DNA from: Mycoplasma haemofelis str. Langford 1
GTDB lineage: Bacteria > Bacillota_I > Bacilli_A > Mycoplasmatales > Mycoplasmoidaceae
Assembly (NCBI RefSeq): GCF_000200735.1
Contig: NC_014970.1
Location: forward strand, 1-64,000
Direction: 5' to 3'
DNA: 64,000 bases
Part shown: positions 9,805-20,378 of the stretch, piece after piece
Position numbering within the stretch: the stretch's first letter is position 1
Layout of the letters: every line of letters begins with the position of its first letter
Program-made: the position numbers and the translations under genes
The notes under the pieces: model-generated
Databases searched by the model: none
What the model was told of the DNA's origin: nothing
Seen by the model: the letters and a program-made list of their open reading frames with translations, nothing else

Positions 9805-11360
9805 TGAGGTTAAGCCTTTCTAAATGAAGGGGCTTAGCTGGATTATTAGGAATACCTTCAACCTTAATAATACTGGTTGTATTCCTAGTTGGGCTTTTTA
9901 AATGAGACGTTAGTTTAATTTATCCCGCGTTAGCACTCAATTACTTCATCAGTATATTTCTATCCATAAGAGTTATAAATTCCCCCAAGAAGAGCGATCT
10001 ATTCATTACCTTCTATCTTTTCATATTCCTACTTCTTCCTTGCTTAGGCCCCTTCTTATATTTCCTGCTCGGATTTGACTCCATTCACGGGGGGAATTTG
10101 GAACAGTATTGGGAAATTATGAAGAGGAATAAGAAGCATGAAGAGTTGACTCCCAATTTGCAAAATCCCCAATCACTCTCTTCAAAAGTCTTCTCCTACA
10201 ATAGGGAGAAGTATGGGGCTTTAGTTTACGAGAATAATCAATTTAAACTTCTATCTACTCCAATAGAGATCTTAAGTGAGATAACCACTCTAATAAAGAA
10301 TGCAAAAAGCTTCATACATCTTGAATTCTATATTTTCAGCGATGGACTGATATCTGATTACATTCTAGATTTACTTAGAGAAAAGACTCAAGAAGGGGTA
10401 GAGGTCAGACTCTTAGTCGATTATTTAGGGAATTTTCGTAGGCTTAGCTCTAGGACTAGGAAGAAGATTAAAGAATTTGGAATATTCCTGAGGTGTTTCA
10501 ACCCCCTCTTTAGCCTCAGGAATAAGCTTTGATGGCAATTCAGAAATCACAACAAGCTTATAGTTGTGGATGGTCAATATGCTTTTTGTGGTAGTTGCAA
10601 TATTGCTGATGAATACTTCAATATTACTAATTTCTATTTTCAAACTACAGAGTTAGGAACCATCATTTCTGGACCCATAGTAAATGCCTTAAACTCCCTC
10701 TTTTGTTCCCATTGGAATATATGTCAGCCTAGGTTTAATAAGGGAGACTTCTTACTATTAGACTCTCTTAGTTATTTTCAAAAGGTAGATAAGACTAGAG
10801 AAACTGGAGCTATTGCTCAGCTTTTGGATTCTGCTCCAGTTGCCAGTGAATTGATGATTAAGGGGAATTTGGTTCAGCTTATTTTTAGTGCCAAGAAGAG
10901 TATAGTTATCTCAACCCCCTATTTCTATCCCCCAAAGGATTTAATAATGGCTCTTAAGTGTGCAAGTTCTTCCGGAGTATCTATAAAGATCTTGGTTCCT
11001 AAGCAGACGGACTTTAAGAACTTCTTTAGAAGCTTAAATAGGCAGCTATTCTCAGATTTACTATCCGAGAATATAGAGATATATGAATACTTCGGATTCA
11101 ATCATGAGAAGATAATGATAATTGATGATGAATTGGTTTACTTTGGCTCCTACAATTGGGACTACAGAGCCTTATACTTGAATTTTGAAAATGCCCTTTT
11201 TGTCAAATGCAAGAAGTTTAGAGACTCAATATACAAATTTATGGAGAACCAGTTTAAGAACAGTCACCAAATAGTCTACGACGATTTGGTCTTTAGAAAT
11301 AGGACTTTTACCTCCGCTTGCTTTAATATCTTTATACGTATATTTAAACCCTTCTTATAA
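9804..11360 (+). CDS. cls: Cardiolipin synthase, phospholipase D family
   Basis: This membrane enzyme joins phosphatidylglycerol molecules into cardiolipin. The 518-residue product has two to three N-terminal hydrophobic segments (residues about 10-90) and the two HKD catalytic motifs: HNKLIVVDG with FCGSCN, and HEKIMIIDD with YFGSYNWD. The start codon shares its first base with the pgi stop. TGA codons at 9825, 9900, 10077 and 10530 are Trp. Confidence 0.92.
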
Positions 11361-11370
11361 TTCTTAAATA

Positions 11371-12363
11371 GTGGCAAGTCCCCATCTCTTCTTTTCCCTA
11401 AATAAGAATAGCAATCTTGCCAAGGAGATCGTATCCCACCTTAATTTAAGCTTATCCGAAGTTCAGATAGTTAACTTCGCGGACGGAGAAGTATTTGTTA
11501 GGCCTGTAGATTCCGTACGGAATAAGAATGTATTCATAATTCAGTCCCTTTGTAAACCTGTAAATGAGAATTTAGTTACTCTTCTGGTGGCCTTGGATTC
11601 CTTTAGAAGGGCAGGTCCCAAAGAGGTGAATGTTATTCTTCCCTATTTTTGCTATTCAAGACAGGATAGAAAGGTTAGTGGTAGGGAGCCTATAACTGCT
11701 CGGCTGATGGCCGATTTATTGACTGCTGCGGGTGCTACTAGGGTTCTTTTGGTGGAGATACACTCTAATCAGATTCAAGGTTTTTTCAATATTCCCACAG
11801 ATATAGTTACCACTATTTATCCCATCGCTGAACATCTAGCTAAGATCTTATCCTTTGATAACTTGAGTATAGTTGCTCCGGATTTTGGAGGGATAAAGAG
11901 GGCGCATGTACTTAACAAGCTATTTAAATCCGATCTATTAATAATTGATAAGGAGAGGGAGCAGGTAAATGAGTGTAAGGTTAATCATGTTATCGGAGAA
12001 GTATCTGGAAGAGATTGTCTAATAGTTGATGATATGTTGGATACTGGGGGAACTATCTTAGCCTCCTCCCAGATCCTAAAGGATAAAGGAGCCAATAAAG
12101 TTATGGTGGTCGTTACCCATGGACTTTTCAGTAGAAATGCCCTAGAGAACTTCCAGAAGGCTTGGGAACAGAAGATAATCGAGAAGGTCTATATTACAGA
12201 TACTATAGAGGTGGAGGGTTCTTATCCTTTCTTGGAAGTCATTTCTGTTTCTAAGTTCTTATCTAAGATAATAAATATCTACGTACAAAATAAAGGCTCT
12301 TTGGAGCAGATCTATAGGGAATACACGGAGAGCATTGAGGCTTTAGTTAACAGCAAGAGATAA
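11371..12363 (+). CDS. prs: Ribose-phosphate pyrophosphokinase
   Basis: This enzyme makes PRPP from ribose-5-phosphate and ATP for nucleotide salvage and NAD synthesis. It has 330 residues from a GTG start. Family marks are FADGEVFVRP, the YSRQDRK loop, VEIHSNQIQGFF, and the PRPP-binding DDMLDTGGTI. It is consistent with guaA, guaB and nadD elsewhere in the window, which act in pathways that need PRPP or ATP. Confidence 0.95.
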   Translation: MASPHLFFSLNKNSNLAKEIVSHLNLSLSEVQIVNFADGEVFVRPVDSVRNKNVFIIQSLCKPVNENLVTLLVALDSFRRAGPKEVNVILPYFCYSRQDRKVSGREPITARLMADLLTAAGATRVLLVEIHSNQIQGFFNIPTDIVTTIYPIAEHLAKILSFDNLSIVAPDFGGIKRAHVLNKLFKSDLLIIDKEREQVNECKVNHVIGEVSGRDCLIVDDMLDTGGTILASSQILKDKGANKVMVVVTHGLFSRNALENFQKAWEQKIIEKVYITDTIEVEGSYPFLEVISVSKFLSKIINIYVQNKGSLEQIYREYTESIEALVNSKR

Positions 12364-12365
12364 AT

Positions 12366-13604
12366 GTGGAAGACGCACTTGGATTTCTGAGGGAGTTAAA
12401 GGATAGAGGATTAGTAGACAATATAACGGACGAGGGGAAGTTTGTTTCGGCTTTAGAGAGTAAGAGGGGAGTTTATTTAGGTATAGATCCCACAGCCCCC
12501 TCCCTTCATTTAGGTAATTATTTAGGATTAACTCTTCTAAGAAGATTCATACAAAGAGGCCACAAAGTAGTGGTCATTCTTGGGGGTATGACTGCCTCTG
12601 TGGGAGATCCTTCTTTTAGAAGTAAGGAGCGTAAGAAGATGTCTTTAGAGGATATAGAGTTGAATAAGGAGAGGATTAGAGATGAGGTTAAGAGAGTTCT
12701 TCCTGAAGCTAATATAGTTGACAATCTAAGCTTTTACTCAGACTTACAAATCTCCGATTTCATTAGGGAGATGTGTAGTCAAGTAAACATCAGCACACTT
12801 CTTAGTAAGGAATTTCTAAAGGATAGATTAAGTAGGGGATTGACTTTGGCGGAGTTCGTATATCCGCTATTTCAATCTTGGGATTTTTATGAGCTTTATA
12901 AGGGAAAGGATATCCGTGTTCAATTGGGTGGAAGTGATCAGTGGGGAAATATTACTTCTGGAATAGATTTAATAAAGAAGACGGTTTCTCCCGATCATGA
13001 AGCTGTTGGCCTTACATTTCCTCTACTTTTGGATTCTTCTGGGAAGAAGTTTGGAAAGAGCGAGAATAATGCCCTCTTCCTAGATCAGAATTTAACTAGT
13101 CCCTACGTTGTATTTCAATATCTTATAAATTTGGATGATAAGTTGATTCCTGACTACTTAAGGAAGCTAACTTTTATTAATTTAAGTGAGATCGAATCCT
13201 TAGTAAGCACATCCTCTCCCCAGAATTTAAAATTCACCTTAATTTGAGAGATTTTTAAACACATCTATGATCATGACACTTTTGAAAAGATAAAGAGGGT
13301 ATCTGGCGTTTTATTTGGCAAAGGTTCGGAGGATTTAAAATCGGGAGATCTGCTATTGGTTGAAGGAAGTATTCCTACTGTTTATTACAAAGAATCCGTT
13401 AACTTATCTATAGCGTTGAAGGATTTAGGTTTCTCATCTTCTAATTCCGAAACAAAGAGACTAGTTTCCTCCAATTCAATTTTTCTATTTAATAAATGCC
13501 TAACTGATTGGAATACCACTTTGGATGAGTCCATTTCTAAGGATGGATATTTAATCTTAAGGAAGGGTAAGAAGTCCTTTGGATTAGTTTGTTTTAGATG
13601 CTAA
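12366..13604 (+). CDS. tyrS: Tyrosyl-tRNA synthetase
   Basis: This class I synthetase charges tRNA-Tyr. It has 412 residues from the GTG at 12366, with the HIGH-type motif SLHLGN, the tyrosine pocket GGSDQWGNITSG, and the KMSKS-type KFGKSE. The C-terminal 80 residues have S4-like character. The TGA at 13245 is Trp. The last 7 bases overlap ffh. Confidence 0.94.
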
Positions 13605-14935
13605 AGCTTTCGGTAAAGGAGGTACTTTCTAGATACGTAAAACGAGGCTTTAGGTATTCCGAAATAAAGGAAGAGGAATTAGCCCCTATATTTAGAGAGA
13701 TAAGGATAGCTTTATTAAATTCAGACGTTAATTTAAAGGTAGTTAAGTCTTTCTTAGATGAGGTTAAGTCGGATTTATTAGGAAAACCTATAGATAAGGA
13801 TCAAGAGCTGGATGTTGTTGTTTTTTCAACTATCAAGAGACATTTGATAAATATCTTGGGCACCAAGCATGTGCCCCTGAATTTATCCAGTAAGCTAAAT
13901 AAGATCTTAGTTATTGGTCTTAATGGTTCAGGGAAGACTACTACTGTTGCCAAAATTAGTAAACATCTAAGCTCCTTAAAGGGTTCTTCCAAGGTTCGAA
14001 ATATAAGTTTGGATATTTATAGGCCCGGGGCTTTCGATCAACTTCAACATCTTTCTAACTCCTTTGGAGTTGAATCCTATTTTGCTGAAAATAAGAACTT
14101 CTCTAGCTTCATAAAGGAAAGCATTTTTGAGGCGGATAAGGATGGAATTGATTTTCTAGTCTTTGATAGCTATGGATTGTTATCTGACAATGAGGATTTA
14201 ATGAAGGAGCTTTCTAGCATTAGGAAGCTCATAAATCCTTCAGAAGTTCTATTTGTGTTGGATGCCATGGCGGGGCAAGAGATTCTTGATGTTTTGACTA
14301 AGTTTAATGAAGAGTTTGGAATTACGGGATTGGTAATAAGTAAGGCAGACTCTCTCAGTCCCATGGGAGCTGCTTTCTCGGCCTCCTACTTATTTAAGCT
14401 CCCAATCAAGTTCTTAGGGGATGGAGAGACGGTTGATAACTTGTCCACTTTTCATCCTGAGAGGATAGCCAGTTTAATTCTTGGGGAGGGGGACATTCTT
14501 TCTCTGGCTGAGAAGATAGAGAAGAATGCTTCCGTTAATTCTTCACAGAAAATCATCAATAAGATGATGAGGGGTCATCTGGATTTGGATGATTTGGTAA
14601 CTCAGATTAGGGAATTCAAAAAGATGGGATCTCTTAAAGGGATTATGAAACTTCTTCCGGGAGATATTTTGAAGAAGGTTTCTTCTTTGGAGTCAGCGGA
14701 AGAGCAATTGAGAAAGTGGGAGATTTTAATAAGCTCCATGACTCTTAAAGAGAGAAGGAATCCAAAGCTATTTAAGAAGCAGCCAAGCCGTAAAGTGCGG
14801 GTAATTAAGGGTTCGGGAATGAAACCAGATGATTTCAATAAGCTTATGAAAAGATGAGAAGATTCAAAAAAGAAAATAGAGGAGCTATCAAAGAACTTCA
14901 AAAAGGGAAAAAACCCATTTTCCGGTCTCTTTTAA
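13598..14935 (+). CDS. ffh: Signal recognition particle GTPase Ffh, diverged
   Basis: The SRP protein delivers nascent membrane proteins to the translocon together with FtsY. The 445-residue product has an N domain, a GTPase domain with a good P loop (GLNGSGKTTTVAK), DIYRPGAFDQL and LDAMAGQEIL, and an M domain containing RKVRVIKGSGM. Two hallmark motifs are eroded: DTAGR is DSYGL, and TKxDGDARGG is SKADSLSPMG. TGA at 14855 is Trp, extending the protein to TAA at 14933. Identity is good; catalytic competence is uncertain. Confidence 0.9.
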
Positions 14936-14958
14936 TAAAATCTAAGGTCAGCCGTTAT

Positions 14959-15035
14959 GCATCAGTAGCTCAGCTGGACAGAGCATAAGCCTTCTAAGCT
15001 TAGGGTCAGAGGTTCGAATCCTCTCTGATGTGCCA
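14959..15035 (+). tRNA. tRNA-Arg (TCT)
   Basis: This is a 77-base cloverleaf with acceptor GCATCAG/CTGATGT, D arm AGCTCAGCTGGACAGAGC, anticodon loop CTTCTAA (anticodon TCT, reading AGA/AGG) and T arm AGAGGTTCGAATCCTCT, with CCA encoded. It sits between ffh and rpsF on the same strand. Confidence 0.96.
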
Positions 15036-15051
15036 ATTTAAAATTACGTTT

Positions 15052-15450
15052 ATGTCTAAGTACGAAATAATGATAGTAGTGGATGGGAGGTTAAGTGAGC
15101 CGGACGCGAGGTTGAATATCTCAAACCTTATATCTCTTTTCGAAACCCTTCCCAACTACGAAGAGAAAGTTATCTTTAAGGATAATCTAGCTTACCCAAT
15201 AAAGAAGACTAAGGTAGGTCATAGATTCATATTGAATTTTGACTTAGAGGATGTTTCTGTTTTAGCTGAATTTAATAGATTGGCTCTTCTTAATAAGCAT
15301 ATCCTTAGACATTTAGTTATTAATGAGAGCAAAGATAGAAGCTTCAGAGCTAAGAATAACCTTAAGAAAATTAGAGATTATGAAATTAGGCAGGAGAAAT
15401 ACAGAATCTGACTGGAGAATAAACCTCCTAAACCAGTAGGCAATTCTTAG
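15052..15450 (+). CDS. rpsF: 30S ribosomal protein S6
   Basis: This 132-residue protein begins MSKYEIMIVVDGRL, typical of S6, and contains the AYPIKK and ILNFDLE strands. I use the ATG at 15052 because an upstream in-frame ATG at 15028 lies inside the tRNA-Arg. The TGA at 15409 is Trp. It leads the conserved rpsF-ssb-rpsR cluster, where S6 and S18 bind the ribosome as a pair. Confidence 0.94.
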
Positions 15451-15456
15451 TCTTCA

Positions 15457-15864
15457 GTGGTTCCTAAAGGTTATCTTATAGGTAATTTAACATCGGATCC
15501 AAGATCAGGAGTAGTAGGCTCTAACTCAAATTCTTATTCTAGGTTTTCTGTAGCTTGCGAAGAGACTTGATCTAAGGTGAATTCCACGCCCAAGAGTCAC
15601 TTCTTTAATTGTATCGCTTGGGGAAAGACAGCTCAGTTCATCCAAAGTTTTCTAAAGAAGGGAGATAAGGTTTTCCTAGAGTACTCTTTGACCACAGGTA
15701 AATATACAAATAAGGAAGGTAGAGAGGTTAGAACTGTGGATTTAGTGGTGCAAAATGTTGAATCCTTGGTTAGATCCTCTCAATCTTCTGTAGAACCTGA
15801 GGTTGTTCCTGCGGAGGATGAAGATGATGATATCTCTATTGATGACATTTATTCCAAGGATTAG
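15457..15864 (+). CDS. ssb: Single-stranded DNA-binding protein
   Basis: This 135-residue OB-fold protein has YLIGNLTSDPR near the start, FFNCIAWGKTAQFIQSFLKKGD and VEYSLTTGKY-like strands, and an acidic C-terminal tail rich in Asp and Glu (DDDISIDDIYSKD), which in the family docks partner proteins. The start is the GTG at 15457, the only good initiation codon after the in-frame rpsF stop. The TGA at 15568 is Trp. It lies between rpsF and rpsR as in Firmicutes. Confidence 0.93.
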
Positions 15865-15882
15865 TTAAAATCTTTTTGGCAC

Positions 15883-16167
15883 ATGGAAAATCAACAACCT
15901 CAGAATAACAATACTACTGCCTCCACCCAAGAGGCAACTACTCCCATTAGGAAGAAGAGAAGGAAGTATAAGAAGGTATGCTGACTTTGTAAATGGGGTT
16001 GTTTGCATATAGACTATAAGAATACAGATTTCCTAAAGAGGTATCTTAAGAACAACAAGATCATTACTCATAAGATAACTGGTAACTGTCTAAGGCATCA
16101 GCATCAAATTGCATTTGCCATAAAGAGAGCAAGGGTAGTGGCTCTCCTTCCTTTCGTTGGAGACTAA
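15883..16167 (+). CDS. rpsR: 30S ribosomal protein S18
   Basis: This 94-residue product ends in the S18 core (IDYKNTDFLKRYL, then ITGNCLRHQHQIAFAIKRAR). It carries four cysteines, the cluster C-x2-C-x3-C and a later C, compatible with the zinc-binding form. The first 25 residues are an Asn, Gln and Thr-rich leader. The TGA at 15982 is Trp. The 3' end overlaps dnaB by 11 bases. Confidence 0.94.
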
Positions 16168-17527
16168 TGTTTTTGAATTTGATAGGGAGTCTTTAGAAGC
16201 GGAGAAGGGCATAATAGCCTCCATCTTCTATTACTTCTCTGAGATTTCCGAGATAATAGATATTGACTCTATATTACTTGATAACTTCATAACACTCCCA
16301 GCTAAGAGAATCTTTAATACTTTAAGGACTACTAAATTAGTTAACGGAAGCTACGATCCCATCATCGTTCTTGATAGTCTTAAGAGTTCTTGCTTAAATG
16401 AGCAGGAATTGAATGATTGCACCAATTACCTAGAATCACTTCCTAGGAATATTCAGTACTTCTCGATATTAAAGTACCTTAATTTACTTCAAGAACAGAA
16501 GGTAAAGCGGAAGCTAGATAACTTGTCTAGGAGAATTCTTAGAACTAGCTTAAATTCCGAGAATTTTAATGATCAGATATCCACTTGAAAGAATACCTTT
16601 GAGAAGATTATTTCTCAGAATATAGGGGCTAATTACATAGATTCCCAAGAGGCAATAAATAACTTTCAAAAGCAAGCTAATGAAGCTGCGAGCACTTCTA
16701 GAGTTAATTTCCTAAAGACGAATTATTCCGAAATAGATAGAAGGATTAAGGCTTTATCGGGAGGTCAGTTAGTGATAGTTGCATCTAGACCTGGAGTTGG
16801 TAAGACTACATTTTCCATAAATTTAATTTGCAATAATCTTAGGAATATCGAGAAGGGGAATGGAAGCTCTAAAGAGCCCGCCATCGGCATTTTCTCATTG
16901 GAGATGACTAATTCCTCACTTCTGGAGAAGCTTATTGCAATAGATTCAGGATTAGCTTTAAATGAAGTTCAGAAGAAGTTGGAAGGAGCTCCTTTAGGAG
17001 CCGTAGAGAGGGCTTTAATAGATGAAAGTCAAGACAAGATATCTAGATGTAATTTACTTTTTTCTGATGAGTCTAATATAACTCTAGGAAAGATTACGGC
17101 GATAATAAAGACTTGAGCCAAGGCGTATGACCTCAAGTTCGTAATTATCGATTATTTGCAGTTGATTAATGTTCCTGAAGAGAGGAATTCCAATATGAAC
17201 CAGTACCAGAAGATAGGGATAATATCTCGTACCTTGAAGATCCTTTCCATGGAGTTAAATACTTGCATAATCTCCCTAGCTCAGCTGAATAGGAAGTCTG
17301 AGGAGAGGAAGGGTAGCGATAAGGTTCCAATTTTATCTGACTTGAGGGAGTCAGGATCTATTGAGCAGGATGCAGATATAGTTATGTTTATATACGAAGA
17401 TAAGAAGGAAGATGAAGGTAGCTTTCCAAAGACTATCTTGAAGATAGCTAAGAATAGACATGGCCCAACTGGGAATGTGGAATTCCAGTTTGACAAGTCC
17501 AAAGGACTATACAAACTGGCTAATTAA
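16157..17527 (+). CDS. dnaB: Replicative DNA helicase DnaB
   Basis: This is the hexameric fork helicase, 456 residues from a TTG at 16157 inside rpsR. Features are an N-terminal helical domain, Walker A SRPGVGKTTFS, Walker B FVIIDYLQLI, the SLAQLNRKSE sensor and the arginine-finger region ILSDLRESGSIEQDADIVMF. TGA codons at 16586 and 17114 are Trp. It closes the rpsF-ssb-rpsR cluster, a mollicute and Firmicute arrangement. Confidence 0.94.
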
Positions 17528-17532
17528 TAATG

Positions 17533-17617
17533 TGGTGCACTCGGAGGGAATCGAACCCACACATCGAAAGATACTAGATCCTAAGTCTAGCGCGTCTGCC
17601 AGTTCCGCCACGAGTGC
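17533..17617 (-). tRNA. tRNA-Leu (TAG)
   Basis: This is an 85-base tRNA with an extended variable arm, acceptor GCACTCG/CGAGTGC, anticodon stem CTAGA/TCTAG and loop CTTAGGA (anticodon TAG, reading CUN). The CCA end is encoded. It is the last gene of a five-tRNA leftward array. Confidence 0.96.
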
Positions 17618-17624
17618 TTAAAAG

Positions 17625-17700
17625 TGGTGCCGCTAATAGGATTCGAACCTACGACCTACCGCTTACAAGGCGGTTGCTCTACCAGCTAAGCTACAGCGGC
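17625..17700 (-). tRNA. tRNA-Thr (TGT)
   Basis: This is a 76-base cloverleaf with acceptor GCCGCTG/TAGCGGC, anticodon loop CTTGTAA (anticodon TGT), T loop GGTTCGAATCC and encoded CCA. It is part of the leftward tRNA array. Confidence 0.96.
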
Positions 17701-17701
17701 A

Positions 17702-17777
17702 TGGTGGATTGTAAGGGACTTGAACCCCTGACCTCCTGCTTGTAAGGCAGATGCTCTCCCATCTGAGCTAACAATCC
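17702..17777 (-). tRNA. tRNA-Val (TAC)
   Basis: This is a 76-base cloverleaf with acceptor GGATTGT/ACAATCC, D arm AGCTCAGATGGGAGAGC, anticodon loop CTTACAA (anticodon TAC) and encoded CCA. It lies one base from the neighbouring tRNA-Thr gene. Confidence 0.96.
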
Positions 17778-17780
17778 CAA

Positions 17781-17857
17781 TGGCGATCTGTACGGGATTC
17801 AAACCCGTGAATGCATGCGTGAAAGGCATGTGTGTTCGTTCACTTCACCAACAGACC
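17781..17857 (-). tRNA. tRNA-Glu (TTC)
   Basis: This is a 77-base cloverleaf with acceptor GGTCTGT/ACAGATC, anticodon stem CATGC/GCATG around loop CTTTCAC (anticodon TTC), T loop GGTTTGAATCC and encoded CCA. It is part of the leftward tRNA array. Confidence 0.95.
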
Positions 17858-17864
17858 AAAAATT

Positions 17865-17940
17865 TGGCGGCCACAGAAGGATTCAAACCTACGACCTACC
17901 GGTTAACAGCCGGTTGCTCTAATCACTGAGCTATGTGGCC
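17865..17940 (-). tRNA. tRNA-Asn (GTT)
   Basis: This is a 76-base cloverleaf with acceptor GGCCACA/TGTGGCC, anticodon stem ACCGG/CCGGT around loop CTGTTAA (anticodon GTT) and encoded CCA. It is the first gene of the leftward five-tRNA array, whose promoter should lie in 17941-18005. Confidence 0.95.
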
Positions 17941-18005
17941 AAATAGTAATTTATTTTATTAACTATTTTTTTGAAAGTTGGATATTTATTAAAGAATATT
18001 TAACT
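17941..18005. promoter_or_regulatory. Divergent promoter region between the tRNA array and the yitT-like gene
   Basis: This 65-base, very AT-rich gap separates two divergent transcription units, so it should hold both promoters. For the rightward gene, TTGAAA at 17971-17976 followed 17 bases later by GAATAT is a weak -35/-10 pair close to the ATG. No clear -35 is visible for the tRNA side. The role is deduced from gene orientation more than from motif quality. Confidence 0.4.
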
Positions 18006-19271
18006 ATGTTTAGGGATAATACCAGCCCCAATACCTTCAGAGATTCTTTCTTAAATTTAAATCCCAAGAAGAGAGTAACTACTCACCTTTCTATAGGAGC
18101 TACTAGACTTCAATTTCTATTTGATATAGAGAGATTTTCGTGCAAATTAGGGATAATAGTACTGGTAGCTATCTTTAGCGGAATATGTAACTTCTTCCTT
18201 CTTGAAAGAACGGGATTGTACAGCTTAGGAATTAACTCCTTCTTTCAAGCAACAGCTAGATGTGTCTCATATTTTCTTAAGAAAAATAGTATTCCTCATG
18301 AAGCTGTCTACACCTTCCTGTTCTGAGGAACTGTTCTACTATTTAATATCTTCTTAGCGGTATTTGGATACCGCAATATTGGTCCCAATTTCACTCTCCT
18401 TTCCATCGCTTTCATATCCGTATCCACCATCACTTCAATAATCCTATCTTCCCTTCCATCCTCTTTGGGTCTAAAAGATTTCTATATTTTCTCGGATCCC
18501 AGAACTTTTAACACTTGCCTCACGGAGAAGAAGATCAACATATTGCAATGGAAATACCTCTTTGTACCTAATCAGCATTCCACCCCTTCCACCAATAATT
18601 ACTTGTTAAATGATAGTGCCAATGTTGTCCTTATCTTCTTCTATGGATTGGTATTTGGCCTCCTAAACACCTTAACCTCCCTGATTATCTATTCCTTGGG
18701 AGGTTCTAGTGGTGGAGTTGATTGAATAATTTTCTACTTCTCCAAGAAAAGGATGAATTCCACGACTAATATCTTCCTTTACTTTGGACTTACAATCACC
18801 TTCGTCTCTTACATAATAGGTACTTACATTCCATATGCAGATCACTTGAGAACGCATCAGCAATGCAATAATGCTTCCTCAAATCTAAATCCCTCTACTT
18901 CTAAATTATTAGCCGCCAATTTCGTGGGACCAATCTTCGTTTCCACAATGATTGCCGCATTCACTAAAAAGATCTTGTTTGGAATCTTCTATCCCCATCT
19001 GAAGCTGATAAATGTTCGTATATTTACAAATAAGTTTTTACAATTCAGAGAAGCCTTATTGTCGTCTGATTTTCCTCATAGCTTTACTATTCATACAGCT
19101 ACTGGGGGGTACTTCCTGAGGAAGCAGATGATTTTTGAAGTAACGTGTTTTGCGCTTGAATTAAAAACTCTTAAGGAATTTGCCAAGAGAATAGATTCCA
19201 ACAGTTTGGTGATTTCATCGCCTGTGGCTTCTCTGAACGGGAATTTACCGGTTAAAAGTAATTTGAAGTAG
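18006..19271 (+). CDS. YitT family integral membrane protein
   Basis: The 421-residue product has about six hydrophobic segments and the family landmarks ERTGLYSLGINSFFQATAR and YSLGGSSGGVDWIIFYFSKK, which match the repeated GLYxGGxSGxxQ and GSxGGxD patterns of YitT/DUF161 proteins. The last 100 residues look like the soluble DUF2179 domain found at the end of that family. TGA codons at 18324 and 18723 are Trp. The transport substrate, if any, is unknown. It is followed by a PstS-like gene in the same direction. Confidence 0.75.
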
Positions 19272-19280
19272 GGGTAGGCT

Positions 19281-20378
19281 TTGTCTCCTTTTCCGTCGAT
19301 AAGAAGAATTTGTGTCTGATCGGGAGTGGGATTTGTTCCCACTTCTATGGTCTACAGTACCTATGGATATAAGGAAGGATTAAGAGTTTATAGCTTCGAA
19401 GGAAGTGCATCCATGAAGAGTGCCATGGATTTACTTCTATTTTCTTACGGTACTGTTGAGGATATTGGAATTAATATTCAGACCATTGGTTCTAGTGGGG
19501 GATTAGAGAAGGTTCTTTCCGGGAAGACCGACTTCGCTTTAGTATCTCACGATGTTTCTGAATTTAAAAGCAAGTACAATACTCAGTGAGAATCTAAAAA
19601 GATAAGAACTTTAACTTTGGCTAGGGAGCTTATGACTGTTGTCTATAAGCCTCCAAGGGGATGTCATGAGGATTTAGTTATCTCTTCCGAGAATATTAAG
19701 ACGTTCTATTCTGTATTTTCTGGACATAGGCATTCAGAGATGAAGGGCTCTCATTTCTCTGACTTGCTGAAGAATAATAACAATCCAAGATGTAGAGCCA
19801 AGATTAAGGCTTGGGTGAGAAGTTCAGGGCCAACCAAATCCGGTACTGCAACTGCTTTTGTTAATAACCCTATCTTAACGCAGCAAACGCAGCAAACGCA
19901 GCAAACGCAGGATAGTGCGTGGCTTCAAAAGGTAAAAAGCCCTAGTTACGGAAATGAAGTAAAGACTCTCTTCTATGCTCCAGAATCTAACGCCTTAGCT
20001 TTCAGTCACTTTGTTAAAAATTTAAGAGGAGGATCGATGATATATCTCCCAAGCTCCTTTGTATTCACTAACTGAAGTATTATTAGGAAGTTGGGGTTGA
20101 AGGTCGCTAAATTCAAGCAGAATGAGAATGAGATATCTTTAAGTAAGCATAATTTTAAAAGTCAAAGAGAGAATTATAAGTGAGAGAGGCAGTTTAACTT
20201 GTTGTACTCTGTTGATACTATAACTGGAGATTCCGGTAAGAATAAGTTAGTTAAGTATATTGCTGAGAATGTGGGTAGTTTGGAAGTTCTTCACTTAATA
20301 CCTAATAATAGTTGTTGCAGTGAGATAGAGAAGTGAGATACAACTCTTAACTCTTCTGATCAGAAATCTCGGAAATAA
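19281..20378 (+). CDS. PstS-like phosphate ABC transporter substrate-binding protein
   Basis: Translation from the TTG at 19281 gives 365 residues with an N-terminal Arg-Arg plus hydrophobic stretch that could be a signal anchor. A GTG at 19326 is an alternative. EGSASMKSAMD and IGSSGGLEKVLSGKTDFALVS resemble the phosphate-binding loops of PstS (GSTT... and GSGAG...sGkaDfa). TGA codons at 19317, 19587, 20073, 20181 and 20334 are Trp. No pstA, pstB or pstC gene is adjacent. A Thr-Gln-Gln repeat lies mid-protein. The 3' end overlaps rlmB by 32 bases. The call is likely but the sequence is diverged. Confidence 0.6.
19878..19910 (+). repeat. Nine-base tandem repeat (ACGCAGCAA, 3.7 copies)
   Basis: Three perfect copies of ACGCAGCAA plus a partial fourth encode Thr-Gln-Gln repeats inside the PstS-like protein. 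The unit length keeps the frame, so copy-number change would alter linker length without breaking the gene. Confidence 0.9.

Noticed and set aside
9930..9938. TTAGCACTC, a half-site of the CIRCE operator of HrcA
   Set aside because: The matching GAGTGCTAA arm is absent, and the site lies inside the cls coding region.
15028..15051. Upstream ATG for rpsF at 15028
   Set aside because: It lies inside tRNA-Arg; the ATG at 15052 gives the conserved S6 start.
18672..18863. Open frame on the minus strand inside the YitT-like gene
   Set aside because: It overlaps a conserved membrane protein in the other direction and has no family match that I recognise.
19878..19910. CRISPR-like repeats
   Set aside because: The repeats are short, have no spacers and encode Thr-Gln-Gln in frame; they are simple tandem repeats.
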